Assembly (NCBI RefSeq): GCF_013343295.1
Contig: NZ_CP049074.1
Span: 2,027,501-2,091,500, forward strand
Reading direction: 5' to 3'
Length of the DNA stretch: 64,000 bases
DNA from: Metallosphaera tengchongensis
GTDB lineage: Archaea > Thermoproteota > Thermoprotei_A > Sulfolobales > Sulfolobaceae
Below, one piece after another: positions 35,462 to 44,506 of the stretch (positions within the stretch are counted from its first letter, which is position 1; the number at the start of each line of letters is the position of its first letter). The position numbers and the translations under genes are program-made. The notes beneath the pieces were generated by a model, which was given only the letters and a program-made list of their open reading frames with translations, had not been told where the DNA came from and searched no databases.

Positions 35462-36900
35462 GGTGTTCCCCCGACTCTTCCGGGGACCTCCTGGAGACCT
35501 TGAGGGCTCTCATACCGACAAACGGTGTGATAGCAGTAGGTGGAATGTCTGGTTCCTCCTTACCCAAGGTCTTTCCCAAGGTTCTAAAGGAGTTGTTAAG
35601 GGGAGGAGATTACTCCATTACTCTCCTCACTGGAGGCGCGACCTCGGAGTCATTTGAGGAGAGCATATCCGAAGTCTCGGGTTCTTTTAAGGCCAGGTAT
35701 CCCTTTCTGAGTGGGGGAGTCCACAGGGACATGGCCAACTCACTGTCCTTAAGGTTTTTCGACTACGGACTGTACAAGTTCAACAGAATGGTCAGAAACG
35801 GTTCGTTCAGTATCGATCTAGCCGTGATAGAGGGGACTGCCATAGATGACCAGTGTAGGGTCACTCCGTCCCTCTCCTTGGACTCCTCCACGTCCTTCTT
35901 GAAGGTAGCTAGAAAGGTCGTAGTGGAGGTTAACGTGTCCAAGCCTGACCTTGAAGGTATCCACGACGTAGTGGACGTGGACGGGCCAATTTCCCTAACC
36001 CGTGTCAGAGACAGGATAGGGTCCCCAAAGATTAGGATCCCTAAGGATAAGATATCAGGGGTAGTCATCTCCGACTCTAAGGAGAGCTCCTCAGGTGCCT
36101 ATAAAACCCCTTCGGTTGCTGAGGAGAGGGTGTCAAGAAACTTAATGGACTTCCTGGTCCAGGAGATAGGCAAGGGACACACGAGAGAGCTCTACGAGAG
36201 ATCAAGGTTTGTGATTCAGCCAGGTGCGGGGTCGTTATCCAGCGCCATGTCCACTGAGGTCCAGGAGAGAGATATGAGGGTGAGCATCTGGGCTGAGACT
36301 CTACCCGTGAAATGGGCATTTTTGTTGGGAGAAAAGGTGGACAGTATAACCTCTTCAGCCCTCTTCGCCCTCCACGGGGAGGAAAGGTACTTGGAGGAGT
36401 TCTATCAGGCCTTCTCCATGTTCAAGGACCTCACCATAAGGGGGCAAGAGGTCACCAACAACCCTGAGGTGATCCAGAGACTGGAGCTAGTGTCCATCCT
36501 CCAAGCAATAGAGGTCGACATTTACGGAAACGTTAACGTATCCCACATCGGTGGGAAGGTATATAACGGAGTTGGAGGGTCAGTGGACTTCGCTCCCAAC
36601 GCGTATCTGACCGTGATAGCCCTCCCTTCTACGACATCTAACGGAAGGGTATCTAGGGTATCCCCCATGGTAAGCCACGTGGACATACCAGAACACTACG
36701 TTGATGTGGTAGTGACGGACCAGGGATATGCAGACCTAAGGGGTCTCTCCCCGTCCGAGAGGGCTGAGCTCTTGATAGAGAAGTGCGCTCACCCAACGTT
36801 CAAGGACAGCCTCCTGAAGTATCACGAGAAGGTGAAGTTAAAGGGACATGAGGGGCACGACCTGGTGGAGATGTCGAGGATCTGGGGCGTGATAGCTTGA
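35449..36900 (+). CDS. Acetyl-CoA hydrolase/transferase family CoA-transferase
   Basis: The protein has about 483 residues from ATG 35449, which has GGTGA five bases upstream and overlaps the MaoC stop by 13 bp. The frame is also open from TTG 35437. Typical parts are NGVIAVGGMSGSSLPKVFP near the N-terminus, and the C-terminal domain EVTNNPEVIQRLELVSILQAIEVD, NVSHIGGKVYNGVGG and VVVTDQGYADLRGLSPSERAE. These belong to 4-hydroxybutyrate/succinyl-CoA:acetate CoA-transferases. The enzyme moves CoA from acetyl- or succinyl-CoA to a carboxylic acid through a glutamyl-CoA intermediate. Adjacent MaoC and acyl-CoA dehydrogenase genes suggest it activates the substrate of this pathway. Confidence 0.82.
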   Translation: MERVRCSPDSSGDLLETLRALIPTNGVIAVGGMSGSSLPKVFPKVLKELLRGGDYSITLLTGGATSESFEESISEVSGSFKARYPFLSGGVHRDMANSLSLRFFDYGLYKFNRMVRNGSFSIDLAVIEGTAIDDQCRVTPSLSLDSSTSFLKVARKVVVEVNVSKPDLEGIHDVVDVDGPISLTRVRDRIGSPKIRIPKDKISGVVISDSKESSSGAYKTPSVAEERVSRNLMDFLVQEIGKGHTRELYERSRFVIQPGAGSLSSAMSTEVQERDMRVSIWAETLPVKWAFLLGEKVDSITSSALFALHGEERYLEEFYQAFSMFKDLTIRGQEVTNNPEVIQRLELVSILQAIEVDIYGNVNVSHIGGKVYNGVGGSVDFAPNAYLTVIALPSTTSNGRVSRVSPMVSHVDIPEHYVDVVVTDQGYADLRGLSPSERAELLIEKCAHPTFKDSLLKYHEKVKLKGHEGHDLVEMSRIWGVIA

Positions 36901-38078
36901 AGGAGGTCCTGGAGGTCATAGGACACTCGGAGGAGGTAGACCTGCTACTCTCCTCGGTGGACAGCCTCATGGAGAAGTATAACGTGGGCTATTGGAACGA
37001 GATGGACAGCAAGGAGGAGTTCCCCCAGGAGTTCTTCAAGGAGTTCGTGGGAAGTGGCTTCGGCTCCATCCTCATCCCAAAGGAATTTGGGGGCGCTGGG
37101 CTCGGTACGAAGGAGGCTTCCCTGATCCTCAGGGAGATTAACAGGCTTGGAGGGAACTCCTACTTCGTTCACGGGCAGTATTACAACCTAGCCCTCCTAA
37201 ATAAGTGCGCCTCCCAGGAGCTCAAGGAAAGGATATTCCCCGAGATGGTCAGAGATAACTTGCTGGTCTTGAGCTTAGCCTTGACCGAACCTGAGGCTGG
37301 GTCTGAGAGTACGAGGATAACGACCTTCGCGGAAGAGAGAGGGGACAGGTACGTAATAAACGGTCGAAAGGTATTCATCTCAAGGGTGGACAGGACTGAC
37401 TTCTTAGTGCTGGTAGCTAGAACTAAGCCTTACAACGAGGAGAGGAAAACCGAAGGGATCTCCATGTTCCTAGTTGACATGAGGCAACTGAAGGGACAAG
37501 TTGAAATGAGGAGAATAAGGACCATGTCCAACACCGACGCCTATGAGCTCTACATCAACAACTTGGAAGTAACACGGAAGGACCTGCTGGGGAAGGAGAA
37601 CGATGGGTTTAAGTGCCTGTTGAGGTGCTTAAACGCGGAGAGGATAATGATAGCTGCAGAGATGGTAGGGAACACGGAGTACTTCTTGGAGAGGGCTGTG
37701 GACTACTCCCGGGAGAGAAGGGTGTTCGGAAGGCCTATAGGCCAGAATCAGGGAGTCCAATTCCCACTGGCCCAGGCTTACATGGAGCTCATGACTTCCT
37801 CAACTACCTTGAAGCAGGCACTGGACCTCTATGAAACCAGTTCCGATGAGAGATCAATAGGTACCTTCGCCAACATCGCCAAATTTAAGGCTACCGAAGC
37901 TGCCTGGTACGCTGGGAATGTGGCTATGGACGTTTACGGGGGGCTGGGGTATGCGCGGGACTTGGGTATTGAGAGGAAGGTTAGGGAGACTAGGCTCTTC
38001 CTCGTTGCTCCAATATCCAAAAACTTGATCTTAGCTGATATTGCCCATAACGTACTTAAGCTACCGAGGTCATTTTGA
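36897..38078 (+). CDS. Acyl-CoA dehydrogenase
   Basis: The protein has 393 residues starting at TTG 36897, which overlaps the preceding stop (TTGA). The family motifs are ALTEPEAGSESTRITTFAE (FAD/substrate loop), YVINGRKVFISRVDRTDFLVLVART, the signature ERIMIAAEMVGNTEYFLERAVDYSRERRVFGRPIG and the C-terminal VAMDVYGGLGYARDLGIERKVRETRLF. It oxidises an acyl-CoA to the 2-enoyl-CoA with FAD and should donate electrons to the ETF encoded at 23420-25210. The catalytic base region DVYGGLGYARD lacks an obvious Glu at the canonical 'YEG' position (YGG), as in some branched-chain or caffeyl-type members. Third gene of the operon. Confidence 0.88.
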   Translation: MKEVLEVIGHSEEVDLLLSSVDSLMEKYNVGYWNEMDSKEEFPQEFFKEFVGSGFGSILIPKEFGGAGLGTKEASLILREINRLGGNSYFVHGQYYNLALLNKCASQELKERIFPEMVRDNLLVLSLALTEPEAGSESTRITTFAEERGDRYVINGRKVFISRVDRTDFLVLVARTKPYNEERKTEGISMFLVDMRQLKGQVEMRRIRTMSNTDAYELYINNLEVTRKDLLGKENDGFKCLLRCLNAERIMIAAEMVGNTEYFLERAVDYSRERRVFGRPIGQNQGVQFPLAQAYMELMTSSTTLKQALDLYETSSDERSIGTFANIAKFKATEAAWYAGNVAMDVYGGLGYARDLGIERKVRETRLFLVAPISKNLILADIAHNVLKLPRSF

Positions 38079-38178
38079 TTTAATTTATATAAATTATATG
38101 AGTATATAAAGAGCAGGTAACCTAGCTGGATTGGATGGTTTCGCGAAAACCCCAACGTTCTCGTAAACCACGTTCATT

Positions 38179-39564
38179 TCAGCCCTCCTGCTCTGTCAAC
38201 CTACGCACTAAATCCTCGGCGTCCTTATAGTTGTAACTTCTAGATAGCTCTATTTTACTCGCCTCCATGGACCCTTCAGCATGCACCATGAGGGTGAGAA
38301 GGTAACCGGTCAGGTGACTGGATCCAAGTTCCTTAGCTATCTTCAGAAGCTTGACCCTCTCCTTTCCGTCCACTGCGCCTCTAAGATACTTAGATATAAC
38401 CTCTCCCTCAGGGCTAGACAGATCCTCCTCCGAGGGCATAGTACTTATTATACCCCCAGATATGTCTATAAGGTCCCTAACTATGTCGTGGAAATGGGCG
38501 TTGGAATAGAGTTTTCCCACGTTAGTGAAAGTGGGATTGGGTATAGCCACTTCCTCATCCACTATGGGATTCATGGCTGCGGCGATGGCTGTTGCTTTCA
38601 TGACTTCCTTGTACATTACTATGTCCACTATTTCGTCCCTAACCTGCTTCTCGTTCAGAATTCCGTTGGCTAACGCCATTAACCTTGACGCACCCAAGAA
38701 AAGGTTTGAGGTGGCTATCCTATACGAGACTGCAGTGAACCTATGGAACGTTGCGAATAAACTCGCCACTATTCCGCTATACTTAGTCTCCTTAAAGAGG
38801 AACACCCTGTCCCACGGTACGAAAACGTCCTGGAAGACGGTAAGGGTCTCCAACTCGTAGTCCTCCCTGGACAGAACTGACGAGGAGTTACCCTCCAGCT
38901 CGTCTATGGGTCTCACATACATTTTCAGTCCCTCAGCGTCAGCTGGAACTGCGAAGGCAATTGAGTACTCACCTTCTCCCTCTCTCATGGCCCTAGTCGG
39001 TATAACAATTATCTCGTTGGAGACTGCCCCTTGCGTGGTGTGGGCTTTGGCACCCCTTACCCTTATCCCCTTTTCATTGACCTCTGTGACCCTTAAGTAC
39101 ATATCTGGATCCTCTTGATCCCCAGGCCTCTTGGACCTATTTCCCTTTACGTCCGTCTGGGCTGTGGCCATGGTAAGGTCGTTCCTGGACACGTAGTCGA
39201 AGTAGGATGATAACCTCTTGAAGTAGTCAGTCCCTACCTCTCTGTCTAGCTTCCTGGTAGCGACCATGAGGGCGAATAAAGCGTCTGTACCTATCGCCTG
39301 GGAGATGTTGAAAACTCCGTTACAGTACATGGTGAGGCCATATATAAGCTCGTGTCTGTCTAGTAAGTCACGTGAGTTCCTGGGGACTGTGAAGAACTTA
39401 CTAACCCTACCCTCCGAGATCCTCTCTCCGTACTCGAAGAGCTTCGAGGCATGTTTTACAGCTACCCTCAGCGTAGGATGGACAGTAACGTCGACTAACT
39501 TTCCCCTATAATAAACTTTTCTTTTATCCCTCAACGACTCAATAAATTCGCCTTTTGTCCTCAT
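38179..39564 (-). CDS. 4-hydroxybutyryl-CoA dehydratase family protein apparently lacking the Fe-S ligands
   Basis: The protein has about 461 residues from ATG 39564 (MRTKGEFIESLRDKRKVYY). The frame to 39618 passes through promoter-like DNA. The family pattern is clear: DVTVHPTLRVAVKHASKLFEY, AQTDVKGNRSKRPGDQEDPD and VRGAKAHTTQGAVSNEIIV. In active 4-hydroxybutyryl-CoA dehydratase a [4Fe-4S] cluster is held by Cys99, Cys103, His292 and Cys299. Here the first pair shows a single Cys (TMYCNGVFN), and after the His of ATFHRFTAVSYR the seventh residue is Tyr, not Cys. It is thus a FAD protein of this fold or an HpaB-type monooxygenase-like paralogue with another reaction. It converges with the acyl-CoA dehydrogenase. 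Confidence 0.8.
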   Translation of the reverse strand: MRTKGEFIESLRDKRKVYYRGKLVDVTVHPTLRVAVKHASKLFEYGERISEGRVSKFFTVPRNSRDLLDRHELIYGLTMYCNGVFNISQAIGTDALFALMVATRKLDREVGTDYFKRLSSYFDYVSRNDLTMATAQTDVKGNRSKRPGDQEDPDMYLRVTEVNEKGIRVRGAKAHTTQGAVSNEIIVIPTRAMREGEGEYSIAFAVPADAEGLKMYVRPIDELEGNSSSVLSREDYELETLTVFQDVFVPWDRVFLFKETKYSGIVASLFATFHRFTAVSYRIATSNLFLGASRLMALANGILNEKQVRDEIVDIVMYKEVMKATAIAAAMNPIVDEEVAIPNPTFTNVGKLYSNAHFHDIVRDLIDISGGIISTMPSEEDLSSPEGEVISKYLRGAVDGKERVKLLKIAKELGSSHLTGYLLTLMVHAEGSMEASKIELSRSYNYKDAEDLVRRLTEQEG

Positions 39565-39866
39565 ATGTTCACTATCACTTATTAGGATAATTAATTTTCC
39601 TATCCATAGGTTGTTCAAGAGGTCGAGGAACTCATCGAACGCGCATCACGGTCTCTCTGCCTCATATCCCAGACTTTTCCTATGTACACAACCGTTGATA
39701 GAAGAGATTCAGACTTTGTCCTTTAAGGCGAGGGAGAGGTCAGAGGATCTATGGCACCCTCAGGAACTATTTAAGGGACTCACGGAATCCCGTTAAAAAC
39801 ATTAACCGCGTCACCATCGTTATTGACCTATTTAAGGTTTATTATTGTTGAAAATAATATATACCT

Positions 39867-40508
39867 ATGTATTCCAAATATCCTCTAAAACTGGTTTCAG
39901 TAAATCTCCTCCATGAGGGGTGCTGGACGAGTTACCTGAGCGATAGAATGGAAGTCATAGCCCATAAGACGAACGGGAGGATATACAGGGACTTGGTTTT
40001 GGGTGACCAAAGGGGGTTTACTGTCCTCAAGAAACTCGACGTAAAAACCAGGATAGAGGAGATACGCAACGTGAACTATCTAGAGGGGAATAAGGTCCTT
40101 GTTGACATGACTCTTTCCTATCATAACTCGATTTTCTCCATCCTTAACTTCCACAATATATTACTACTGGAACCGACCATTGTCCACGGAAACGAAATGT
40201 GGAACTTCCTGGCTTACGAGTATCAGGTCAGGGACGTGGTTAAGGAGTTGGAGGGAGTGGCAAAAATTAGGGATGTGTCTGTCGAAGACTATCACTATGA
40301 AAAGCTTACCGAGAACGAGCTGAAGACTCTGACCACAGCACTTGAAATGGGATACTATAACTTTCCAAGGGGGGCCAGTCTAAGGGACTTGTCAATGAGG
40401 TTGAAGAAACCCAAGAACTCGGTCATCCACGATCTAAGGAGCGGTGAAAGGAAAATAATCAGAGCTATGCTGGAAATGTTAAGGGGTGGACACCTGCGGG
40501 AAGCATGA
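39867..40508 (+). CDS. HTH_10 (bacterio-opsin activator-type) transcriptional regulator
   Basis: The protein has 213 residues. The C-terminal domain LTENELKTLTTALEMGYYNFPRGASLRDLSMRLKKPKNSVIHDL is the HTH_10 helix-turn-helix (residues 147-190) found in Bat-like archaeal activators. The N-terminal 145 residues are a mixed alpha/beta ligand-sensing type domain. It sits between the divergent 4HBCD-like gene and the MFS carrier, the best position for a pathway regulator. The TATA-like AATAATATATACC lies directly before ATG 39867. Confidence 0.83.
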   Translation: MYSKYPLKLVSVNLLHEGCWTSYLSDRMEVIAHKTNGRIYRDLVLGDQRGFTVLKKLDVKTRIEEIRNVNYLEGNKVLVDMTLSYHNSIFSILNFHNILLLEPTIVHGNEMWNFLAYEYQVRDVVKELEGVAKIRDVSVEDYHYEKLTENELKTLTTALEMGYYNFPRGASLRDLSMRLKKPKNSVIHDLRSGERKIIRAMLEMLRGGHLREA

Positions 40509-40643
40509 ACTTCTAACCTTAAGTGAATATAGGTGACCACTTCCTCAGTTTTATGAATCGTAACGTTAAATTGAAATTAAAAACTAGAGGATAACGCTTT
40601 TGTTAAGATATATTTATATAGTTGATTGGTTTATGAAACTATA

Positions 40644-42038
40644 ATGGCAGACTCTTCCAATTTAAAACAGTCTCCAGACTGGTACGTAGCTAGGGTAGAC
40701 AGGCTACCCACGTGGGGGTTGACCTACGCGTTGATATGGGCAATGGGGTTCTCATTTTTCATAACCCTCTACGACGTGATAAACGTGGGTTTCGCTCTTC
40801 CCTACATACCCTTCGTGGTCACAGCGGGTCAGGCATCGCTCATAGCCTCTCTGGGCCTCTTCGGTTACGTTGTCGGAGCGCCTATCTTTTCCTACATTGC
40901 TGACATAGTGGGAAGGAGACCGACCCTGATGTTTACAGCCCTCCTGACTGCCATAGGGAGTTTCGGGGACGCCCTCTCAGTCAACTATCCCATGCTTGCT
41001 GTTTTCAGATTTATAACTGGAATGGCCATAGGTGCTGACCTCGTACTAGTGATGACCTACATGGCTGAGATGTCCCCCGCCTCAAAGAGAGGACAGTACA
41101 CTAACCTGGCTTTCATAGGAGGTTGGGCTGGAATTGGAATAGGGCCTTTCATCGCTGCCCTCATCGTCACGTCAATCCCAGTGGTTGGATGGAGAGTGAT
41201 CTTTGTGGTTGGGGGGATCCTTGCGGGACTAGCCCTTGCCATAAGGGCCTATGCACCAGAGACCGTAAGGTTCTTGGCGGCCAAGGGCAATTTTGACAAA
41301 GCTGATAGCCTGTGCAAGGTGATGGAGGAGACTTCTATGCGGAGGGCTAAGCTAAACTCCTTACCTGAGCCCAACGTAAAGATGTACGGGGTAGCCAAGG
41401 AGAACCCCTTCAAGACCTTGGCGAAGCCAAAGTACTTGAAGAGGCTGATAGTCCTTTTCCTACTGATGTTCACCATTTACTTCATGGATTATCCTTTTCT
41501 AGTCTTGCCTGAAACGTGGGCAAAGGACATTCTAGGCTACACCGGTTCACTGCTATCGTCCACGATATTTTATTTCGGTTTAGCAGGAATAGGAGCTTTC
41601 CTAGGTGCTATACTGCTCAGGTTTATTATTGATAGGTTTGACAGAAGGTACATGACCATATTCGGAGTAGTGATGTTCATGATAGGTTCGGGTATCATGG
41701 CACTTGGTGGTATAGCTAGGAGTATTCCGACCTTCTTCCTTGGAGCCTTCATAGCTGAGCTTGTGGGAGTAGGGTGGTTTAATGTGTACTATTTACTGTG
41801 TAGTGAAAACTTTCCAACGCACGCTAGGGCCACTGGTTATTCCATAGCAGACGGGGTGGGACATCTGGGGGGAGCCATAGGACTCCTGGCGCTATTCCCA
41901 TTGATCTCGGTTCTGGGTAACGTGGGAGCGTGGGTGATCCCTTGGATTCCAGCGGTAATAATGGCCATTGTGACCGTTTTTGCCTTACCTAAGACCGTAA
42001 AGGTCAGGTTGGAGGAGGTGAACGAGGCTACAGACTAG
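40644..42038 (+). CDS. MFS carrier of the sugar/organic-acid:proton symporter type
   Basis: The protein has about 464 residues from ATG 40644 (MADSSNLKQSPDWYVARVDRL). The TATA-like ATATTTATATAG lies about 25 nt before it, so the upstream in-frame codon at 40626 is not used. It has 12 helices. Motifs include SYIADIVGRRPTLMFTALL (loop 2-3), FITGMAIGADLVLVMTYMAEMSP (SHS/AAHS family D/E-rich helix 4) and GYSIADGVGHLGGAIG. It is likely the import system for the acid degraded by the surrounding CoA enzymes. Substrate specificity is inferred from context only. Confidence 0.85.
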   Translation: MADSSNLKQSPDWYVARVDRLPTWGLTYALIWAMGFSFFITLYDVINVGFALPYIPFVVTAGQASLIASLGLFGYVVGAPIFSYIADIVGRRPTLMFTALLTAIGSFGDALSVNYPMLAVFRFITGMAIGADLVLVMTYMAEMSPASKRGQYTNLAFIGGWAGIGIGPFIAALIVTSIPVVGWRVIFVVGGILAGLALAIRAYAPETVRFLAAKGNFDKADSLCKVMEETSMRRAKLNSLPEPNVKMYGVAKENPFKTLAKPKYLKRLIVLFLLMFTIYFMDYPFLVLPETWAKDILGYTGSLLSSTIFYFGLAGIGAFLGAILLRFIIDRFDRRYMTIFGVVMFMIGSGIMALGGIARSIPTFFLGAFIAELVGVGWFNVYYLLCSENFPTHARATGYSIADGVGHLGGAIGLLALFPLISVLGNVGAWVIPWIPAVIMAIVTVFALPKTVKVRLEEVNEATD

Positions 42039-42255
42039 CCTAAATATAGTACTCAGTTATAAGGATAAATCCCCAAGCCAAGAGTTCTTTACAGGTAAGA
42101 CTTTCTTTTTCTAGTTGAACGGTATGAGATTATGGAAGCTGTTTCGGGGAAGTGAGGAGCTCCCTTGTTGTGCAAGTTTTTCTATCGCGTTTCAGAAGGA
42201 AAAGCCCTCACAGTCCAAGTGAAACTTAATAAGCTTCCTTTTCGTAGTATCCACC

Positions 42256-43020
42256 ATGTACAACCTGAAGGGAAAAGTGGTCGTGGTTACGGGTTCAGGG
42301 AGGGGTATTGGGAAGGAGATAGCCCTTGTAGCTGCTACTGAAGGAGCTAAGCTGGTTATCAACGCCAAGAAAGGGAGGGAGGAGATGGAAAAAACCGTCC
42401 AGGAAATCAGGGAGACAGGAGGTGAGGCTATAGGGGTTCTGGCTGACGTCTCCTCGGAGAACGGGTGTAATGATATATTCCACCAGACTGAGAATAGCTT
42501 AGGTAAGGTGGACGTGTTGATAAACAACGCAGGGGTTGGGATATATTCCCCCATAGCAGAGGTTGACGAAAAGATAATGGAGAAACATTTCCAGACAGAC
42601 TTTAAATCGGTCCTTTACTGCTCGAAGGCGGGAGCGTCAAGGATATCTGACGGTGGGGAGATATTGAACGTGGCTTCCCTAGCTGGTATCCTTCCATTTA
42701 AAGGGCTTTCCATCTACGGGGCCATGAAGGGAGCTGTCATAACCTTGACCAGGTACCTGGCCCTGGAGCTAGCCCCAAGGATCAGAGTCAACGCTGTAGC
42801 CCCTGGTCTTGTAAAGACGAGGATGGGAGAGAGCCTCCCCAAGGTGTGGGGCATGACAGAGGAGGAGTACGCCCAAAAGTTCACCCTCTCTGGGAGGATA
42901 TTGGACCCCAGGGATGTAGCTCAGCTGGTGATATCGATGTTGAAGGTGGAGGGTATGACCGGACAGGTGATTGTCATAGACTCAGGAGAGTCCCTCATGG
43001 GTTCTGTAGGAATTTTTTGA
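42256..43020 (+). CDS. Short-chain dehydrogenase/reductase (FabG-like, 3-hydroxyacyl type)
   Basis: The protein has 254 residues, classical SDR length. The nucleotide motif is VVVTGSGRGIGKEIAL (TGxxxGIG), followed by NNAGVG, catalytic Ser in LNVASLAGIL, YGAMKGAVITL (YxxxK) and the PG motif NAVAPGLVKTRMG. It likely oxidises a hydroxyacyl-CoA or reduces a ketoacyl thioester with NAD(P). The promoter TATA-like AACTTAATAAGC sits at 42222-42233, giving a leaderless ATG 42256. Its 3' end overlaps the convergent ligase gene by 26 bp. Confidence 0.88.
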   Translation: MYNLKGKVVVVTGSGRGIGKEIALVAATEGAKLVINAKKGREEMEKTVQEIRETGGEAIGVLADVSSENGCNDIFHQTENSLGKVDVLINNAGVGIYSPIAEVDEKIMEKHFQTDFKSVLYCSKAGASRISDGGEILNVASLAGILPFKGLSIYGAMKGAVITLTRYLALELAPRIRVNAVAPGLVKTRMGESLPKVWGMTEEEYAQKFTLSGRILDPRDVAQLVISMLKVEGMTGQVIVIDSGESLMGSVGIF

Positions 43021-44491
43021 CGTCCTCCCTGACCGTCTTTTTATCGAGTTTCCCAGTACTCGTCTTTGGGATGGAATCCACGAATATTATCCTGTCAGGC
43101 AACCACCACTTTGGGAAGGAGTTCAGTCCCTGCAAGTACTGGACTATCTCCTCCTGCGAGGTCTTTTCCTTGGCAACCACTAGGGCTACAGGTCTCTCCC
43201 CCCACTTGGGGTCTGGGACCCCGATGACCACAGCCTCGAGGACCTTGGGGAAGGACATTATGGCGTTCTCTAGGTCAACGCTGCTTATCCACTCCCCACC
43301 GCTCTTGATGAGGTCTTTCATCCTGTCGACTATCTTCACGTTCCCGTCTTGATCTATTGTGGCCACGTCCCCGGTCCTAAACCATGTGAAAGACTCTTCC
43401 CTTCCGTAGTACTTCCCAGTGACGAATGCTCCTCTAACCGCAAGTTCACCTACGGTCCTCCCGTCCCAAGGTAGCTCCCTCCCCTCGGTATCTAGGAGGG
43501 CTATCTCGAAGGCTGGTATTGGGTACCCCTGTTTTGAGAGCTGGTCTAGGTCATCCTTACCATTAACTGTGGCTATGGCCTCCGTCTCTGTCATCCCCCA
43601 TGCGTGGAGGATCCTGATGCCCAGCTTCCTCATTTCACGCATCAGTCCTCTAGGCGGTTCTGCTCCCCCCATCACCGCTGTCCTGAGCCTCCCTAAGTCC
43701 TCCTTCTCCTTTTGGACGTAGTTCATGACGTCAATCCAGACTGTGGGTGCACCAGCTGCAACAGTAACCCCCTCGCCCTTTATGAGGTCGACAAGTTCCT
43801 TCGCTCTAGGTCTCACCCCAGGTAGGACAAGTTTTGCCCCAGTCATAAGCGAGGCGAAGGGTATATCCCAACCGGATATGTGGAACATGGGTACCACGTC
43901 CAGGACAACGTCCTTGCCGGATATCCCCAACACGTCATTGGAGAGGAGGGCAAGGGAATGGATAAAGACGCTCCTGTGACTATATACTACCCCTTTTGGC
44001 TTCCCAGTAGTCCCTGAGGTGAAGCAGCTTACCGCTCCCTTCCTCTCGTCTACGTCGGGAAAGCCCTTAACGGGTCTCATAGAGTCCACCAACTTATCGT
44101 ACTCGGGGTTAAGGAGGAAAGTCCTCACCTTGGGCTTCACCGTCTCGTACACATCCTGGTCCACGAAGGCTGAGGAGTCGTGTAGTTGGTCTATTACGTA
44201 ATCAACTTCGTTTGGGTGGAACCTGACGTTTACAGTGTGCAGAACCCCTCCAGTGAGGGGCACTGCGAAGTAGAGCTCCAGGTGCCTATAGGTATTCCAC
44301 GCTATGGACGCTACCGGTTTACCAGCCAATTCCTCGCTGTACAGGAGGGAGGCTAGTCTCCTAACGCGGTTCGCAAACGTAGCGTAAGTAAAGGTCTTGG
44401 TCTCGTCAAGAACCCTGGACACGATGGTCCTGTCCGGGTAAAGTTTTTCTACTCTCCAAAATATGGACTTAAAATTAAGCTGGTAGTCCAT
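42995..44491 (-). CDS. AMP-forming acyl-CoA synthetase
   Basis: The protein has about 498 residues. The start is ATG 44491 (MDYQLNFKSIFWRVEK), because the alternative ATG 44506 lies directly on a TATA-like CTTAAAATATGG. Motifs are SCFTSGTTGKPKGVVYSHRS (P-loop), AWGMTETEAIATVNG, WFRTGDVATIDQDGNVKIVDR and PKTSTGKLDKKTV with the catalytic Lys. It activates a carboxylic acid to acyl-CoA via the acyl-adenylate. In Metallosphaera, relatives activate 3-hydroxypropionate and 4-hydroxybutyrate, among others. Together with the SDR, carrier and CoA-transferase it suggests a dedicated acid-utilisation locus. Confidence 0.88.
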   Translation of the reverse strand: MDYQLNFKSIFWRVEKLYPDRTIVSRVLDETKTFTYATFANRVRRLASLLYSEELAGKPVASIAWNTYRHLELYFAVPLTGGVLHTVNVRFHPNEVDYVIDQLHDSSAFVDQDVYETVKPKVRTFLLNPEYDKLVDSMRPVKGFPDVDERKGAVSCFTSGTTGKPKGVVYSHRSVFIHSLALLSNDVLGISGKDVVLDVVPMFHISGWDIPFASLMTGAKLVLPGVRPRAKELVDLIKGEGVTVAAGAPTVWIDVMNYVQKEKEDLGRLRTAVMGGAEPPRGLMREMRKLGIRILHAWGMTETEAIATVNGKDDLDQLSKQGYPIPAFEIALLDTEGRELPWDGRTVGELAVRGAFVTGKYYGREESFTWFRTGDVATIDQDGNVKIVDRMKDLIKSGGEWISSVDLENAIMSFPKVLEAVVIGVPDPKWGERPVALVVAKEKTSQEEIVQYLQGLNSFPKWWLPDRIIFVDSIPKTSTGKLDKKTVREDVKKFLQNP

Positions 44492-44506
44492 AATGGTTGA
44501 ATCCAT

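Noticed and set aside
40355-40540. Minus-strand frame inside the HTH_10 regulator
   Set aside because: Shadow frame; the plus-strand frame has a clear helix-turn-helix domain.
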